From NCBI RefSeq assembly GCF_001528665.1, contig NZ_BBYJ01000010.1:1-64000 (forward strand): 64,000 nt of DNA, given 5' to 3'. The stretch is from Microtetraspora malaysiensis (GTDB lineage Bacteria; Actinomycetota; Actinomycetes; Streptosporangiales; Streptosporangiaceae). Below the pieces are notes generated by a model that was given only the letters and a program-made list of their open reading frames with translations, had not been told where the DNA came from and did not search any database. Made by a program: the position numbers and the translations under genes. This document shows, one piece after another, positions 24,002 to 32,886 of this stretch (position 1 is its first letter; each line of letters begins with the position of its first letter).

Positions 24002-25246
24002 CTATCTCCCGAGCAGATCGAGGGTGAGCGCGGCCGACCAGGAGAAGTCCCGGCACCCGTGCCCGGTGCCGTCGAAGGGGTCGAAGCACTCGCGGAACCC
24101 GCCCTGCCGGACCAGCCGCAGCGTGCTCGCGACGAGGATCTCGCTCAGCCGGTCGAGGCCGTGCGCGGCGGCCGCCTGGGCGAGCAGCCAGTTGGTGCTG
24201 ATCCAGGACGGGCCGCGCCAATACTGGCCGCGGTCGAACTCCGGCGCCCTGATGTCGCAGCTCGGCACGGGATATCCGGCCGCGCCCATGAAACTGGCCG
24301 ACTCCAGGAGTGCGGTCAGCGCCTCGACGACGGGCCGGGGCAGCCCGGGGTCGAGCATGGGACCGAAGCCTCCGACGGTGCAGACCGGGACCAGCCGCCC
24401 GGCGCGGACGTCCCGGGCGTAGAAGGCGCCGTCCCACAGCCGGTCGAGCAGCGCGGCCCTGATCCGCGCGGCGGCCTCCAGGAAGGGCTCGGGGTCGGCG
24501 CCGACGACCTCGGACGCCAGCCGCGCCATCGCGTCGCAGGACAGCAGCCAGATGCCGTTGAACAGCGGGTCCTCGACCGCGAACGGGTGCTCGTCCCGGT
24601 AGTAGGACGCCGCGTAGCCATGGTCCCGGCAGAGCACCGCGAGCCGGAAGTACCGGTCGTGGTAGCCGTCCCCGCACCGGCCCGCCTGCGACGCCGCCAG
24701 CGGCTCGTCCCAGGCGGGGCTGTCGTCCATGCCGGACTCCCAGGGGTGGACGATCGCGGCCAGCCCCGCCCCTCCGGCGTCCCTGGTCTCCAGGTACGCG
24801 TGCTGGGCCACGAGGGACGGCCAGGCCAGCCGGACGAACCGGGCGGCGAGGTCGCGGTCGGCGGCCTGCCGCCAGACCCGCCAGACGGCGTACGCGTGCA
24901 GGGGCGGCTGGGTGAGGCCCGAGGTGTGCGTGCCGAGCGGGGCGTCCGGGGCCTCCGCCGAGCGCCACATGGACGGCCCGGGGAAGTAACCGCCGGCGTG
25001 GTGGAAGACGATGTGCGGGATCATCCCGGTCCGCCACTGGCCGGCGAGCAGCGAGAGCAGCTCCTGCCCGGCCCGCGCGGCGTCGTGCCGGGCGAGGCCG
25101 ATCGCCACGAACGCCGAGTCCAGGCTCCATTGATGGGGATAGACGCCGGGTGCGGGCACGGTGGAGACACCCGTCCAGTTCGCGTCGAGAACGGCCAGGG
25201 AGGCCCGCCCGAGCGCGGCGTCGTCAACAGCAGGACGCCCCTCCAT
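24002..25246 (-). CDS. GH63-clan glycoside hydrolase (MGH1-like, (alpha/alpha)6 barrel)
   Basis: A 414-residue glycosidase. Family features: PHQWSLDSAFVAIGLARHD at about 38-56 (substrate-binding W-S-D), GMIPHIVFH, TQPPLHAYAVWRVW, HPWESGMDDSPAWDEPL (general acid Asp region, about 167-183), DPLFNGIWLL, and YWRGPSWISTNWLL near 345, the W-R-G-P motif of the GH63/GH37 group. It is close to bacterial mannosylglycerate hydrolase (MGH1-type) and related alpha-glycosidases; the substrate is probably a glucosyl- or mannosyl-compatible-solute or oligosaccharide. No signal peptide, so cytoplasmic. Confidence 0.82.
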   Translation of the reverse strand: MEGRPAVDDAALGRASLAVLDANWTGVSTVPAPGVYPHQWSLDSAFVAIGLARHDAARAGQELLSLLAGQWRTGMIPHIVFHHAGGYFPGPSMWRSAEAPDAPLGTHTSGLTQPPLHAYAVWRVWRQAADRDLAARFVRLAWPSLVAQHAYLETRDAGGAGLAAIVHPWESGMDDSPAWDEPLAASQAGRCGDGYHDRYFRLAVLCRDHGYAASYYRDEHPFAVEDPLFNGIWLLSCDAMARLASEVVGADPEPFLEAAARIRAALLDRLWDGAFYARDVRAGRLVPVCTVGGFGPMLDPGLPRPVVEALTALLESASFMGAAGYPVPSCDIRAPEFDRGQYWRGPSWISTNWLLAQAAAAHGLDRLSEILVASTLRLVRQGGFRECFDPFDGTGHGCRDFSWSAALTLDLLGR

Positions 25247-25539
25247 CGATCCAGATTAATCCCCTAAAGCCGGAAAATCACTGGATATGGTGGGGCCGGA
25301 TTCGTCAGTCGCTCGCGTGCGCCGGGGCCGGCGCACGCGCCGCCTGCCGGGGGCGCACGCCACGCGACGCTCTGAGCGGCGGCGAAGGCCGTGGCCGATC
25401 CTTCGCCGCCACCCGGAAGGGCAGGTCACACCGCCGGAACCGGTGCGCGCCAAGAAGCCCGGAAGCGGGGTGAAATGCCCTCTGCATCAAGCATGACGGA
25501 TATTAACTGACTTTCTTGACATGTAGCCACACCGGATTG

Positions 25540-25557
25540 ATGAGTTATATAACCCAT
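25540..25557. promoter_or_regulatory. 18-bp near-perfect palindrome in an AT-rich island
   Basis: ATGAGTTATATAACCCAT has one mismatched pair around the core GTTATATAAC. It lies in the lowest-GC part of a 594-bp gene-free region between the GH63-type gene and the sigma factor gene, neither of which starts next to it. Confidence 0.5.
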
Positions 25558-25787
25558 ACATGGCGAATGCGGCATTTGATGCTTAATGTCGGCATAGTCC
25601 GCATCGCGGAGCGCCGGCGGCGCACCGAGTGTCCGGCGTCCGCCTGCCGGGGTTCGGCACCAGGTCGCGGGCACAGCCGCCTGGCCTCTTCTCCGGAGCG
25701 GGCCGGCCTCCGGACGTACTGGAGACCGGCCCCGCACGCGGCGCATCGAGCCGGACAACGGGTCCGGCCACCCGGACGGCCGGGCGG

Positions 25788-25813
25788 GCCGGGCCGAACG
25801 GCCCTGGCCCGGC
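25788..25813 (-). terminator. Possible terminator of the sigma factor gene
   Basis: GCCGGGCC (25788-25795) pairs with GGCCCGGC (25806-25813) around a 10-nt loop, 28 bp after the sigma-factor stop on the minus strand. Confidence 0.5.
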
Positions 25814-25840
25814 GGAGACCGGGGGCGCGCGTACGACGCG

Positions 25841-26989
25841 CTATTCGAGGTAGTCGCGGAGCATCTGGGCCCGGGTCGGGTGGCGCAGCTTGGCCAGCGT
25901 CTTGGACTCGATCTGGCGGATCCGCTCACGGGTCACGCCGAACTCCCGGCCGACCTCCTCCAGCGTGCGGGGGTGGCCGTCGGACAGCCCGAACCGGAGC
26001 TGGATGATCCGCTGCTCACGCTCAGAGAGAGTCGCGAGGATGTCGTCGAGCTGGTCCTGCAGCAGGATGAACGCGGCGGCCTCGATCGGCACCACCGCGT
26101 CCCCGTCCTCGATGAAGTCGCCGAGGTCGGAGTCCTCCTCACCGATGGGCGACTGCAGCGACACCGGCTCCTGCGCGATCCGCTGGATCTCCACCACCCG
26201 GTCGATCGGCAGGTCCATCTCGGCCGCGATCTCCTCGGGCACCGGCTCGCGGCCGAGGTCCTGGTGGAGTTGTCGCTGCACCCGGACCAATTTGTTGATC
26301 GTCTCGACCATGTGGACCGGAATTCTGATCGTCCTGGCCTGGTCCGCGATGGCCCGGGTGATCGCCTGGCGAATCCACCACGTGGCGTAGGTCGAGAACT
26401 TGTATCCCTTGGCGTAATCGAATTTCTCGACCGCGCGGATCAGCCCGAGATTGCCTTCCTGGATGAGATCAAGAAAGAGCATTCCACGACCGACATAACG
26501 CTTGGCGATCGAAACCACGAGCCGCAGGTTCGCCTCGATCAGGCGCTGCTTGGCACGCACCCCCTCCCAGACCAGATCCTCAAGATCGAAGCGGCCGAGC
26601 CGCACCGCCGAGCCGTCACACAGCTTGTCCTCGGCGAACAGTCCGGCCTCGATCGCCTTGGCGAGCTCGACCTCCTCCTCGGCTGTCAACAGCGGAACCC
26701 GGCCGATCTCCCGCAGGTAGATGCGGACAAGATCGCTGGTCGGAGCGCGCCGGCCGTCGTCGTCCTCCCCCTTGGCCGGTTCGTCGTCACCCTGGGGTTC
26801 GAGGACCTCGACCCCGTTCTCGGCGAGCATCCGCACGACGCGCTCCAAGGCGTCAGACGGAAGCTCGGACCTGTCGAGCGCGGCGGCCACGTCGTCCACC
26901 GTGACGCTGCCGCGTTCCCTTCCCTTCGCAACGAGGTCCGCCACCTGGTCTACCGATGGCGGCCCACTTGGTAGCACCGATGCACCCAC
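25841..26989 (-). CDS. RNA polymerase sigma factor, RpoD/HrdB type (group 1 or 2)
   Basis: A 382-residue sigma-70 protein. GTG 26989 starts the frame; no clear ribosome site is seen. After a region-1.1-like segment ([18 protein letters not shown]...[12 protein letters not shown]), region 1.2 reads [17 protein letters not shown], region 2 [49 protein letters not shown] (in segments, with the RpoD box), region 3, and region 4 [15 protein letters not shown]...[20 protein letters not shown]. The presence of a 1.1-like segment and intact 2.4/4.2 favours a principal or HrdB-like factor, but it is much shorter than the ~500-residue Streptomyces HrdB. It lies downstream of dnaG, like the dnaG-rpoD arrangement of the E. 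coli macromolecular operon. Confidence 0.93.
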   Translation of the reverse strand: MGASVLPSGPPSVDQVADLVAKGRERGSVTVDDVAAALDRSELPSDALERVVRMLAENGVEVLEPQGDDEPAKGEDDDGRRAPTSDLVRIYLREIGRVPLLTAEEEVELAKAIEAGLFAEDKLCDGSAVRLGRFDLEDLVWEGVRAKQRLIEANLRLVVSIAKRYVGRGMLFLDLIQEGNLGLIRAVEKFDYAKGYKFSTYATWWIRQAITRAIADQARTIRIPVHMVETINKLVRVQRQLHQDLGREPVPEEIAAEMDLPIDRVVEIQRIAQEPVSLQSPIGEEDSDLGDFIEDGDAVVPIEAAAFILLQDQLDDILATLSEREQRIIQLRFGLSDGHPRTLEEVGREFGVTRERIRQIESKTLAKLRHPTRAQMLRDYLE

Positions 26990-27033
26990 GCATCACAGTC
27001 TGCGGTATGAGCACCACAAAGCGGCAGGCCTAT

Positions 27034-27063
27034 TTTTGTCACCCAAGGTAAGGCAGAAGTCAA
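27034..27063 (-). promoter_or_regulatory. Putative promoter of the sigma factor gene
   Basis: On the minus strand TTGACT (plus 27058-27063) is followed after about 18 bp by an A-rich segment ACAAAAATAGG in the dnaG-rpoD spacer, about 45 bp before the GTG. The -35 is good and the -10 is weak. Confidence 0.35.
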
Positions 27064-27122
27064 TACCCGATCGCAATCTAAATCGGCGTTTGCCGGTTGT
27101 TGAGATTGGAAAGGAAAGTAAT

Positions 27123-29135
27123 TCATGCCCCGGCGGCGCGCTCACGCAACACCCGCCGCTGCTGTTCCAGCGCGACCAGTTCGCCGAAGAGCCGGTTGTA
27201 CTCCTGCTGCTCCTCCACCGGGTTGAGCCGCTGGAGCCGCGACTTGATCTGCGCGACCGACCGGCCCACCGCCGTCTCCAGCAGCCGGGCGAGCACGGCC
27301 GCGGCGTACCGCTCCTCGCCGCCCGTCTCGACGCGCGGCTCCTCGACCGCGAACCGGGTGAGCGCGGGCCGCAGCTCGTCACCGGCCGCCGCGAGCAGGC
27401 GCTCGACCCACTCCTGCCCGCCGGGGCCGCCGGCGACCGTGCCGCCCACCGCCACGATCACGCCGTACAGCGCGGCGTGCTCGGGGCGGGTGAACGCCTC
27501 GCCGCCGAGGGCGTCGAACTCGGGGCCGAGCAGGGCGGGCCGCTGGACGGCGAGCTTCAGGGCCTCCGCCTCCAGCATCGCGACCGGATCGGCCTTCTCC
27601 CGCGGTTCCTGCGCCGTCGCGCGTCCCTGGGCGGGGCCGCCGTAGCGCCCCTCGTCCGGCCCGCCGTACGGGCGGCCCTGCCGCCGGCCGTACTGCTGCG
27701 ACCCCTGCTGCCGGCCGTACGGGCCGGGCTGGTCCTGGTGCCCGTTCCGGCCGCGGTCGCCGCCCTGGCCCCCCTGGCCACCCGGGCCGCCCTGGCCGAT
27801 CGCCTGCTGGACCCGCTGGATCACGAACCCCTCGTCCATGAAGCCGAGCCAGCGGTCCAGGTCCACGACGTACGTCTTGCGCAGCCCGGGGTCCTTGATC
27901 GAGGCGATGACGGGGGCGGCGGCGTCGAGCGCGCCGAGCCGCCCCTCGTTGGTCGTCAGGTCGTAGCGGGAGATGACGCTGCGGATGGCGAAGGCGAACA
28001 GCGGCTCACGGCTCGCGATCAGGTCGCGGACGGCGGCGTCGCCGTGCTTCAGCCGCAGGTCGCACGGGTCGAGCCCGTCGGGCTGCACGGCGACGAACGT
28101 CTGGGTGACGAACTTCTGCTCGTCCTGGAACGCCCGGAGCGCGGCCTTCTGCCCGGCGGAGTCGCCGTCGAAGGTGAAGATCACCTCGCCGCGGAACTCG
28201 GCCTGGTCGAGCAGCAGCCGCCGCAGGACCTTGATGTGCTCCTCCCCGAAGGACGTGCCACAGGTCGCCACCGCTGTCGGCACCCCGGCCAGATGGCAGG
28301 CCATGACGTCGGTGTAGCCCTCGACGATGACCGCCTGCGAGCGGCGGGCGATCTCCCGCTTGGCGAGGTCCACGCCGTACAGCACGGAGCTCTTGTGGTA
28401 GATCGGGCTCTCGGGCGTGTTGAGGTATTTCGGACCGTCGTCGGAGTCGAGCAGCTTGCGCGCGCCGAAGCCGATGACGTCGCCGGTGATGTCCCTGATC
28501 GGCCAGACCAGCCGGCCGCGGAACCGGTCGATCGGTCCTCGGCGGCCCTCCCGGACCAGGCCGCCCTTGATCAGCTCCTGCGACGTGAAGCCGCGGGCCA
28601 TCAGGTGCCGGGACAGCGCCTCCCACCCGGCGGGCGCGTACCCGACGCCGAACCGCTCGGCGTCCACCCGCTCGAAGCCGCGCTCGGACAGGAACCGCCG
28701 GCCCGGCGCGGCGTCCGGCGTGGCGAGCTGCTCGGCGTAGAACTCGGCCGCGGCGCGGTGCGCCTCGATCAGCCGGACCCGCTCACCCTGCTCGCGCCCG
28801 GGGACGTAGCCGCCCTCCTCGTACCGGAGCTGGATCCCGGCGCGCTGCGCCAGGCGCTCGACGGCCTCGGAGAAGGTCAGATTCTCGATCTTCCGGACGA
28901 ACGTGATGACGTCGCCGCCCTCGGCGCAGCCGAAGCAGTAGTAGTAGCCGCGCGCGGGCGTCACGTTGAACGACGGGGACTTCTCGTCATGGAAGGGGCA
29001 CAGCCCCTTCAGGTTGCCGCCGCCCGCGTTCCGGAGCTGGATGTGCTCCCCCACCACGTCGGCGATCGGTGAGCGCTCCCGCACGAGCGCGATGTCCTCG
29101 TCGCTGATCCGCCCTGCACCGCTACGCCCTGCCAC
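27123..29135 (-). CDS. dnaG: DNA primase
   Basis: GTG 29135 gives a 670-residue protein starting (V/M)AGRSGAGRISDEDIALVRERS, the normal DnaG start; longer frames upstream are not family-like. The CHC2 zinc finger has C46-x2-H49 in CPFHDEKSPSF and C67-x2-C70 in YYCFGC. TOPRIM catalytic motifs are VIVEGYTDVMACHLAG and the later FDGDSAGQKAAL. The DnaB-interaction C-terminal domain begins near 470 after a Gly/Gln/Arg-rich low-complexity linker (GGPGGQGGQGG, QQGSQQYG). It makes RNA primers on the lagging strand. The dGTPase-like gene that commonly neighbours dnaG in actinobacteria lies 2.5 kb upstream, and a sigma factor lies downstream. Confidence 0.97.
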   Translation of the reverse strand: MAGRSGAGRISDEDIALVRERSPIADVVGEHIQLRNAGGGNLKGLCPFHDEKSPSFNVTPARGYYYCFGCAEGGDVITFVRKIENLTFSEAVERLAQRAGIQLRYEEGGYVPGREQGERVRLIEAHRAAAEFYAEQLATPDAAPGRRFLSERGFERVDAERFGVGYAPAGWEALSRHLMARGFTSQELIKGGLVREGRRGPIDRFRGRLVWPIRDITGDVIGFGARKLLDSDDGPKYLNTPESPIYHKSSVLYGVDLAKREIARRSQAVIVEGYTDVMACHLAGVPTAVATCGTSFGEEHIKVLRRLLLDQAEFRGEVIFTFDGDSAGQKAALRAFQDEQKFVTQTFVAVQPDGLDPCDLRLKHGDAAVRDLIASREPLFAFAIRSVISRYDLTTNEGRLGALDAAAPVIASIKDPGLRKTYVVDLDRWLGFMDEGFVIQRVQQAIGQGGPGGQGGQGGDRGRNGHQDQPGPYGRQQGSQQYGRRQGRPYGGPDEGRYGGPAQGRATAQEPREKADPVAMLEAEALKLAVQRPALLGPEFDALGGEAFTRPEHAALYGVIVAVGGTVAGGPGGQEWVERLLAAAGDELRPALTRFAVEEPRVETGGEERYAAAVLARLLETAVGRSVAQIKSRLQRLNPVEEQQEYNRLFGELVALEQQRRVLRERAAGA

Positions 29136-29274
29136 GCTCGCGAGTTTAGGCCCTGGAAGGGAGGTCTTGGGCGTGGGTGTCCCAGGACCGAATCTCGGTA
29201 ACGGGTCGTGACCGAAATCCGCGTCAGTTACAAAGGAACGGTCGGATCTCGCTAACGTCGAGCGGGTGGAGATC

Positions 29275-30204
29275 ATGCGATCGGGCAGACTGGCCGCCGT
29301 CGCGGCCGCCGCCATGGCCGTCGCCGGACTGACCGCCGCCTGCGGAGCGCCGGCCGGGGTCGCCGGAGTGAGCTCATTGCCGTCCGTGCCCCGCGCCGAG
29401 GAGCCGCCCCCCGAAACCTCGGGTGGCGCCGTCGCCGCCTCGAAGGGAGGGGGCGCCGTCGGCGACAGCGACCACATGCGCTCCGTCGTCCCGCCCCCCG
29501 CCCCCGACCCTGTACGGCTCCCGCCGCCCAAGGTGTCGGCCTACACGTACGCGTTCCCGGTCAAGGGGTGCCGGGTGTCGTACGCGCGGCAGCTTCTCGT
29601 GCTGCCCAAGACCGTGATCTGGGCGGGCAAGGGCTGCGCGTTCGTCTCGCCGGTGAACGGCGTGGTCCGCGAGGTCAACGTGCAGAACCGGTGGGTCCCG
29701 TCCACGGACCGCGGCCAGGACCGCGAGGGCCGGTACGTGACGGTCCTCGGCGAGGACGGCGTGGTCTACCTGGGCGGCCACCTCGACTCGATCGAGCCGG
29801 ACGTGCGGCCGGGCGCCACGGTGAAGGCGGGCCAGCGGCTCGGCCGCCTGGGCAACTCCGGGAACGCCCGCGACACCGCCAGCAACCTCTACTTCGCGAT
29901 CTCCTGGCCGGTCCCGCCGGAGTACTGGTGGATCAGGCGCGGCATGGTCGAGCCGTGGGACTACCTCGACGCCTGGTACGACGGCAACCGGACGCTCTCC
30001 CCGAAGAAGGCCGTGTTCGCGCTGCGCAAGCGGGTGGGCAAGCTACCCGCCTGCGACCGGCTGTGCACCGCGAAGACGCCCCCCACGACGAAGAGCGGCG
30101 CGGTCGAGAAGGCCGAGAAGGCCGACACGACCACGAAGACACGGGCCAGTGTCAGGCGGCAGAACCAACCCGAGGACGAGCCGACCATGGTCACCCCGGG
30201 GTAG
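29275..30204 (+). CDS. Lipoprotein with degenerate LytM/M23 domain
   Basis: ATG 29275 follows GGTGGAG; the in-frame GTG 29266 is inside that site. The 309-residue product has a signal peptide with lipobox-like GLTAAC (Cys near 24), a Pro-rich linker and an M23-like beta-fold (FPVKGCRVSYARQ, GCAFVSPVNGVVREV, GRYVTVLGEDGVVYLGGHLDSI, GATVKAGQRLGRLGNSGNA, NLYFAISWPVPPEYWW). Catalytic M23 enzymes need HxxxD and HxH; here only the His of GGHLD remains, and the usual LHFEI reads LYFAI, so zinc binding and peptidase activity are unlikely. Degenerate LytM proteins typically act as activators of amidases or as cell-wall adaptors. Divergent from dnaG. Confidence 0.85.
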   Translation: MRSGRLAAVAAAAMAVAGLTAACGAPAGVAGVSSLPSVPRAEEPPPETSGGAVAASKGGGAVGDSDHMRSVVPPPAPDPVRLPPPKVSAYTYAFPVKGCRVSYARQLLVLPKTVIWAGKGCAFVSPVNGVVREVNVQNRWVPSTDRGQDREGRYVTVLGEDGVVYLGGHLDSIEPDVRPGATVKAGQRLGRLGNSGNARDTASNLYFAISWPVPPEYWWIRRGMVEPWDYLDAWYDGNRTLSPKKAVFALRKRVGKLPACDRLCTAKTPPTTKSGAVEKAEKADTTTKTRASVRRQNQPEDEPTMVTPG

Positions 30205-30276
30205 ATCCGCACGGCCCGCGCGCCCGGCCGCATGGAAGGGCGGGGCCGGGCGCGAAAAGATCAGCGCGAAAAGAGG

Positions 30277-31503
30277 TCAGCGCGGCAGGAGGTCGCCGAG
30301 CGGGACACCGGGGTCGACAAGCCGGGCCGGGTCCACGGCGGCGCCCCGCTGCCCCGCCTGTACGAGTGCCTGGATGTCGCCGGTCACGTCCCAGACGTTG
30401 ACGTTCATCCCGGCGAGGACCCGGTCCTCCCGCAGCCAGAAGGCGATGAACTCCAGGCTCTCCGCGGACCCCCGGTAGACCACCCGGTCGTGGCCGGCGA
30501 TGTCGCCGGAGAACTCCATCCCCAGCTCGAACTGGTCGGTGAAGAAGTACGGCACGCGGTCGTACACCACGTCCTGACCGAGCATGGCCCGGGCCGCGGC
30601 CGGGCCGCCGTTCAGCGCGTTGGCCCAGTGCTCGACCCGTACGCGGCGGCCGAGCAGGGGGTTCATCGCCTCGGCGACGTCGCCGGCGGCGTAGATGTCG
30701 GGGTGCGAGGTGCGCAGGGAGGCGTCCGCGACGATGCCGTCGGCCACCTCCAGCCCGGCGCGGCTGGCCAGCTCGTGGTTCGGGGCGACGCCGATGCCCA
30801 CGACCACGTCGTCGGCGGGCAGCGAGCGGCCGTCCGAGGTGACCACCGTGCGGACGTGCCCGGGGCCCTCCAGGCGGGCGGCGGAGGCGCCGAGCAGCAC
30901 CTCCACACCGTGCCGGCGGTGCAGCGCGGCGAAGATCTCCCCGATCTCGGGGCCGAAGGTCCGGTAGAGCGGTGCCGGGTCGGGCTCGACGATCGTCACC
31001 GCACAACCCGCCTGGCGGGCCGCCGCGGCGGTCTCCAGCCCGATCCAGCCGCCGCCGATGACGACGACGTTCCCCTGGTGGGCGAACGCGGCGCGCAGTG
31101 CCTGGCTGTCGGCGAGCGTGCGCAGGTAGTGGACGCCCTCCAGGTCCGCGCCCTCGACCGGGAGCGGGCGCGGCGTCGCCCCGGTGGCGAGCAGCAGCTT
31201 GTCGTACGGCTGGCGCTGCCCGGTGGCGAGGTGGAGCTCGTGCGCCGCGGGGTCGACGGCGGTGACGGCCACGCCCAGCAGCAGCCGCACGTCGTGCTCG
31301 GCGTACCAGTCCGGTTCGTGGACGTAGACCTTCGCCACCTCGGTGGTCCCCTGCAGGTAGCCCTTGGAGAGCGGGGGCCGCTCGTAGGGGCGCTCCTGTT
31401 CGGCCCCGATCAGCACGATCTCGCCGGTGAAGCCCTCCTCGCGGAGCGTCTGGGCCGCCTTCGCCCCCGCCAGGCCCGCCCCCACTATCGCGTACGTCGA
31501 CAT
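30277..31503 (-). CDS. FAD/NAD(P)-binding ferredoxin reductase (BphA4 type)
   Basis: ATG 31503 follows GAGAGG at good distance, so I prefer it to GTG 31509. The 408-residue flavoprotein begins with a Rossmann FAD fingerprint (IVGAGLAGAKAAQTLRE), contains RPPLSKGYL, the second NAD(P) fingerprint VVVIGGGWIGLETAAAAR, and YAAGDVAE, all standard for the putidaredoxin-reductase/BphA4 group, with the C-terminal reductase domain (SGDIAGHDRVVYRG, FWLREDRVLAGMNVN). It passes electrons from NAD(P)H to a ferredoxin, often for a cytochrome P450 or dioxygenase. No ferredoxin or P450 is adjacent, so its partner is elsewhere. Confidence 0.92.
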   Translation of the reverse strand: MSTYAIVGAGLAGAKAAQTLREEGFTGEIVLIGAEQERPYERPPLSKGYLQGTTEVAKVYVHEPDWYAEHDVRLLLGVAVTAVDPAAHELHLATGQRQPYDKLLLATGATPRPLPVEGADLEGVHYLRTLADSQALRAAFAHQGNVVVIGGGWIGLETAAAARQAGCAVTIVEPDPAPLYRTFGPEIGEIFAALHRRHGVEVLLGASAARLEGPGHVRTVVTSDGRSLPADDVVVGIGVAPNHELASRAGLEVADGIVADASLRTSHPDIYAAGDVAEAMNPLLGRRVRVEHWANALNGGPAAARAMLGQDVVYDRVPYFFTDQFELGMEFSGDIAGHDRVVYRGSAESLEFIAFWLREDRVLAGMNVNVWDVTGDIQALVQAGQRGAAVDPARLVDPGVPLGDLLPR

Positions 31504-31614
31504 CTGCACCTCTCACTCCCGGCTTTCGCGCAGTATCCGCCCGCGCTCCGCCCGAGTCGACCGGAACGCGCCGGACGGGTACCAGGTGCCCGGGAACGGC
31601 GTCCGGATTCCTCG

Positions 31615-32886
31615 TCAGGCCAGGCGCCGGTGCCAGGCGACGGCGGAGACGTCGGTCAGCGACGCGATCTGGTCGACCACGGCGCGTAGCCGGCCGGCGT
31701 CGTCGGCGGCGCGCTCGAAGGCGGGACGCAGCGCGGGTTCGAGCGTGGCGGGCGCGCCCGCCCAGATCAGCGCGGCCAGCTCGGCGATCAGCTCCCGCTG
31801 CCGCGCCTGGGCCGCGTGGTGCGCCGCGCGGGACATCACGTAGTGCGCGGTGACGCCCTTGAGCAGGGCGCACTCGAGGCGCGTGGTCCTGGGGACGACG
31901 AGGTCCGCCGTGTGCCGCCCGGCCGGCGGTTCCGCGTACGCGTACGCCTCGCGGGTGGCGTCCTGGGCCGACCGGCAGAAGCGGCCGATGAGCGAGCTGG
32001 TGAGGCGCTTGAGCGCGGCGAGGTCGTCGATGCCGCCGACGAACGGACCGGCGAAGCCGGCGGGCCAGACCGGGTCGGCGACCAGCCGGGCGAACGTGTC
32101 GGTCAGCTCGGCGACGTCGGCGTCCGGGGCGTACCACTGCCGGGTCTGGCGGCAGACCTCCAGCCGCTCCTCGGGGTCGCGCAGCGCCTCGGGGGTGACG
32201 TGGCCGCAGTGCAGCGCGTCCTCCAGGTCGTGGACGGAGTAGGCGACGTCGTCGGCCCAGTCCATGATCTGCGCCTCGAAGCTGACCCGGTAGCCGGGGC
32301 TGCCCTCCCTCACCCAGGCGAAGACCTCCGCCTCCTCCGGATAGACGCAGTACGGCCCGTCGTCGCGGGCGTGGGGAAGGCCGGGGACGCGGTGGGAGCC
32401 GCTCGTCCAGGGGTACTTGCAGACGGCGTCGAGCGCAGCCCTGGTGAGGTTGAGGCCGGCGCTGCGGCCGTCCTCGGTGAGGACCTTGGCCTCCAGCCGG
32501 GTGAGCAGCCGCAGGTTCTGCGCGTTGCCCTGGAAGCCGCCGCAGGGGGCGGCCACCTCGTTCAGCGCGGCCTCGCCGTTGTGGCCGAACGGCGGGTGCC
32601 CGAGGTCGTGGGCGAGGCAGGCGGTCTCGACGAGGTCGGGGTCGCGGCCGAGGAGCTTGCCCATCTCCCTGCCGATCTGGGCGCATTCGAGGGAGTGGGT
32701 GAGCCGGGTGCGGTTGCTGTGCAGGCTGTGATCGGACGGCGTCACCACCTGGGTCTTGGCGGCGAGCCGGCGGAGGGAGGCGCTGTGCATGACCCTGGCC
32801 CGGTCGCGCTCGAAGGCGCCACGTTCGGGGTTGCCCGGAGGTTCGGGCACCCATCGTGCCTGGTCGTGCTCGTCGTAGCGGATCAT
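31615..32886 (-). CDS. dgt: dGTPase-like HD-domain triphosphohydrolase
   Basis: A 423-residue HD protein. It shows MHSASLRRLAAKTQV (substrate-binding), RLTHSLECAQIGREMG and the metal motif ACLAHDLGHPPFGHNGEAAL, then MDWADDVAYSVHDLEDAL near 225, the D of the HD tetrad. Such enzymes hydrolyse dGTP (or other dNTPs) to deoxynucleoside and triphosphate. The gene is part of the conserved dgt-dnaG neighbourhood of actinobacteria. Its ribosome binding site (AAGGAGG) lies wholly inside a perfect 17-bp hairpin immediately before the start codon, suggesting translational control by folding. Confidence 0.93.
   Translation of the reverse strand: MIRYDEHDQARWVPEPPGNPERGAFERDRARVMHSASLRRLAAKTQVVTPSDHSLHSNRTRLTHSLECAQIGREMGKLLGRDPDLVETACLAHDLGHPPFGHNGEAALNEVAAPCGGFQGNAQNLRLLTRLEAKVLTEDGRSAGLNLTRAALDAVCKYPWTSGSHRVPGLPHARDDGPYCVYPEEAEVFAWVREGSPGYRVSFEAQIMDWADDVAYSVHDLEDALHCGHVTPEALRDPEERLEVCRQTRQWYAPDADVAELTDTFARLVADPVWPAGFAGPFVGGIDDLAALKRLTSSLIGRFCRSAQDATREAYAYAEPPAGRHTADLVVPRTTRLECALLKGVTAHYVMSRAAHHAAQARQRELIAELAALIWAGAPATLEPALRPAFERAADDAGRLRAVVDQIASLTDVSAVAWHRRLA

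Larger units (their letters stand above)
25247..25840. other. Long intergenic region with hairpins and an AT-rich island
   Basis: No gene is supported in these 594 bp. Hairpin-forming repeats: GTGCGCCGG / CCGGCGCAC (25317-25336) and GGCGGCGAAGG / CCTTCGCCGCC (25378-25410, 11-bp stem). An AT-rich island at 25490-25600 holds a TTGACA hexamer (25516-25521) and an 18-bp palindrome at 25540-25557. The spacing does not give a clean sigma-70 promoter on either strand. An unannotated small RNA or binding region is possible. Confidence 0.55.

Noticed and set aside
25301-25450. Cobalamin riboswitch
   Set aside because: A GCCAC-containing and GGCAGGTC-like stretch looked suggestive, but the B12-box and core junction are absent, and no cobalamin gene is downstream.
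29136-29274. c-di-AMP riboswitch before the LytM-like lipoprotein gene
   Set aside because: Such switches occur upstream of cell-wall hydrolases in actinobacteria, but the conserved pseudoknot core sequences are not visible in the 139-bp spacer.
27123-29531. Longer DnaG from an upstream codon
   Set aside because: DnaG proteins start with the GRISDEDI-type sequence; the upstream 130 codons are antisense to the lipoprotein gene.
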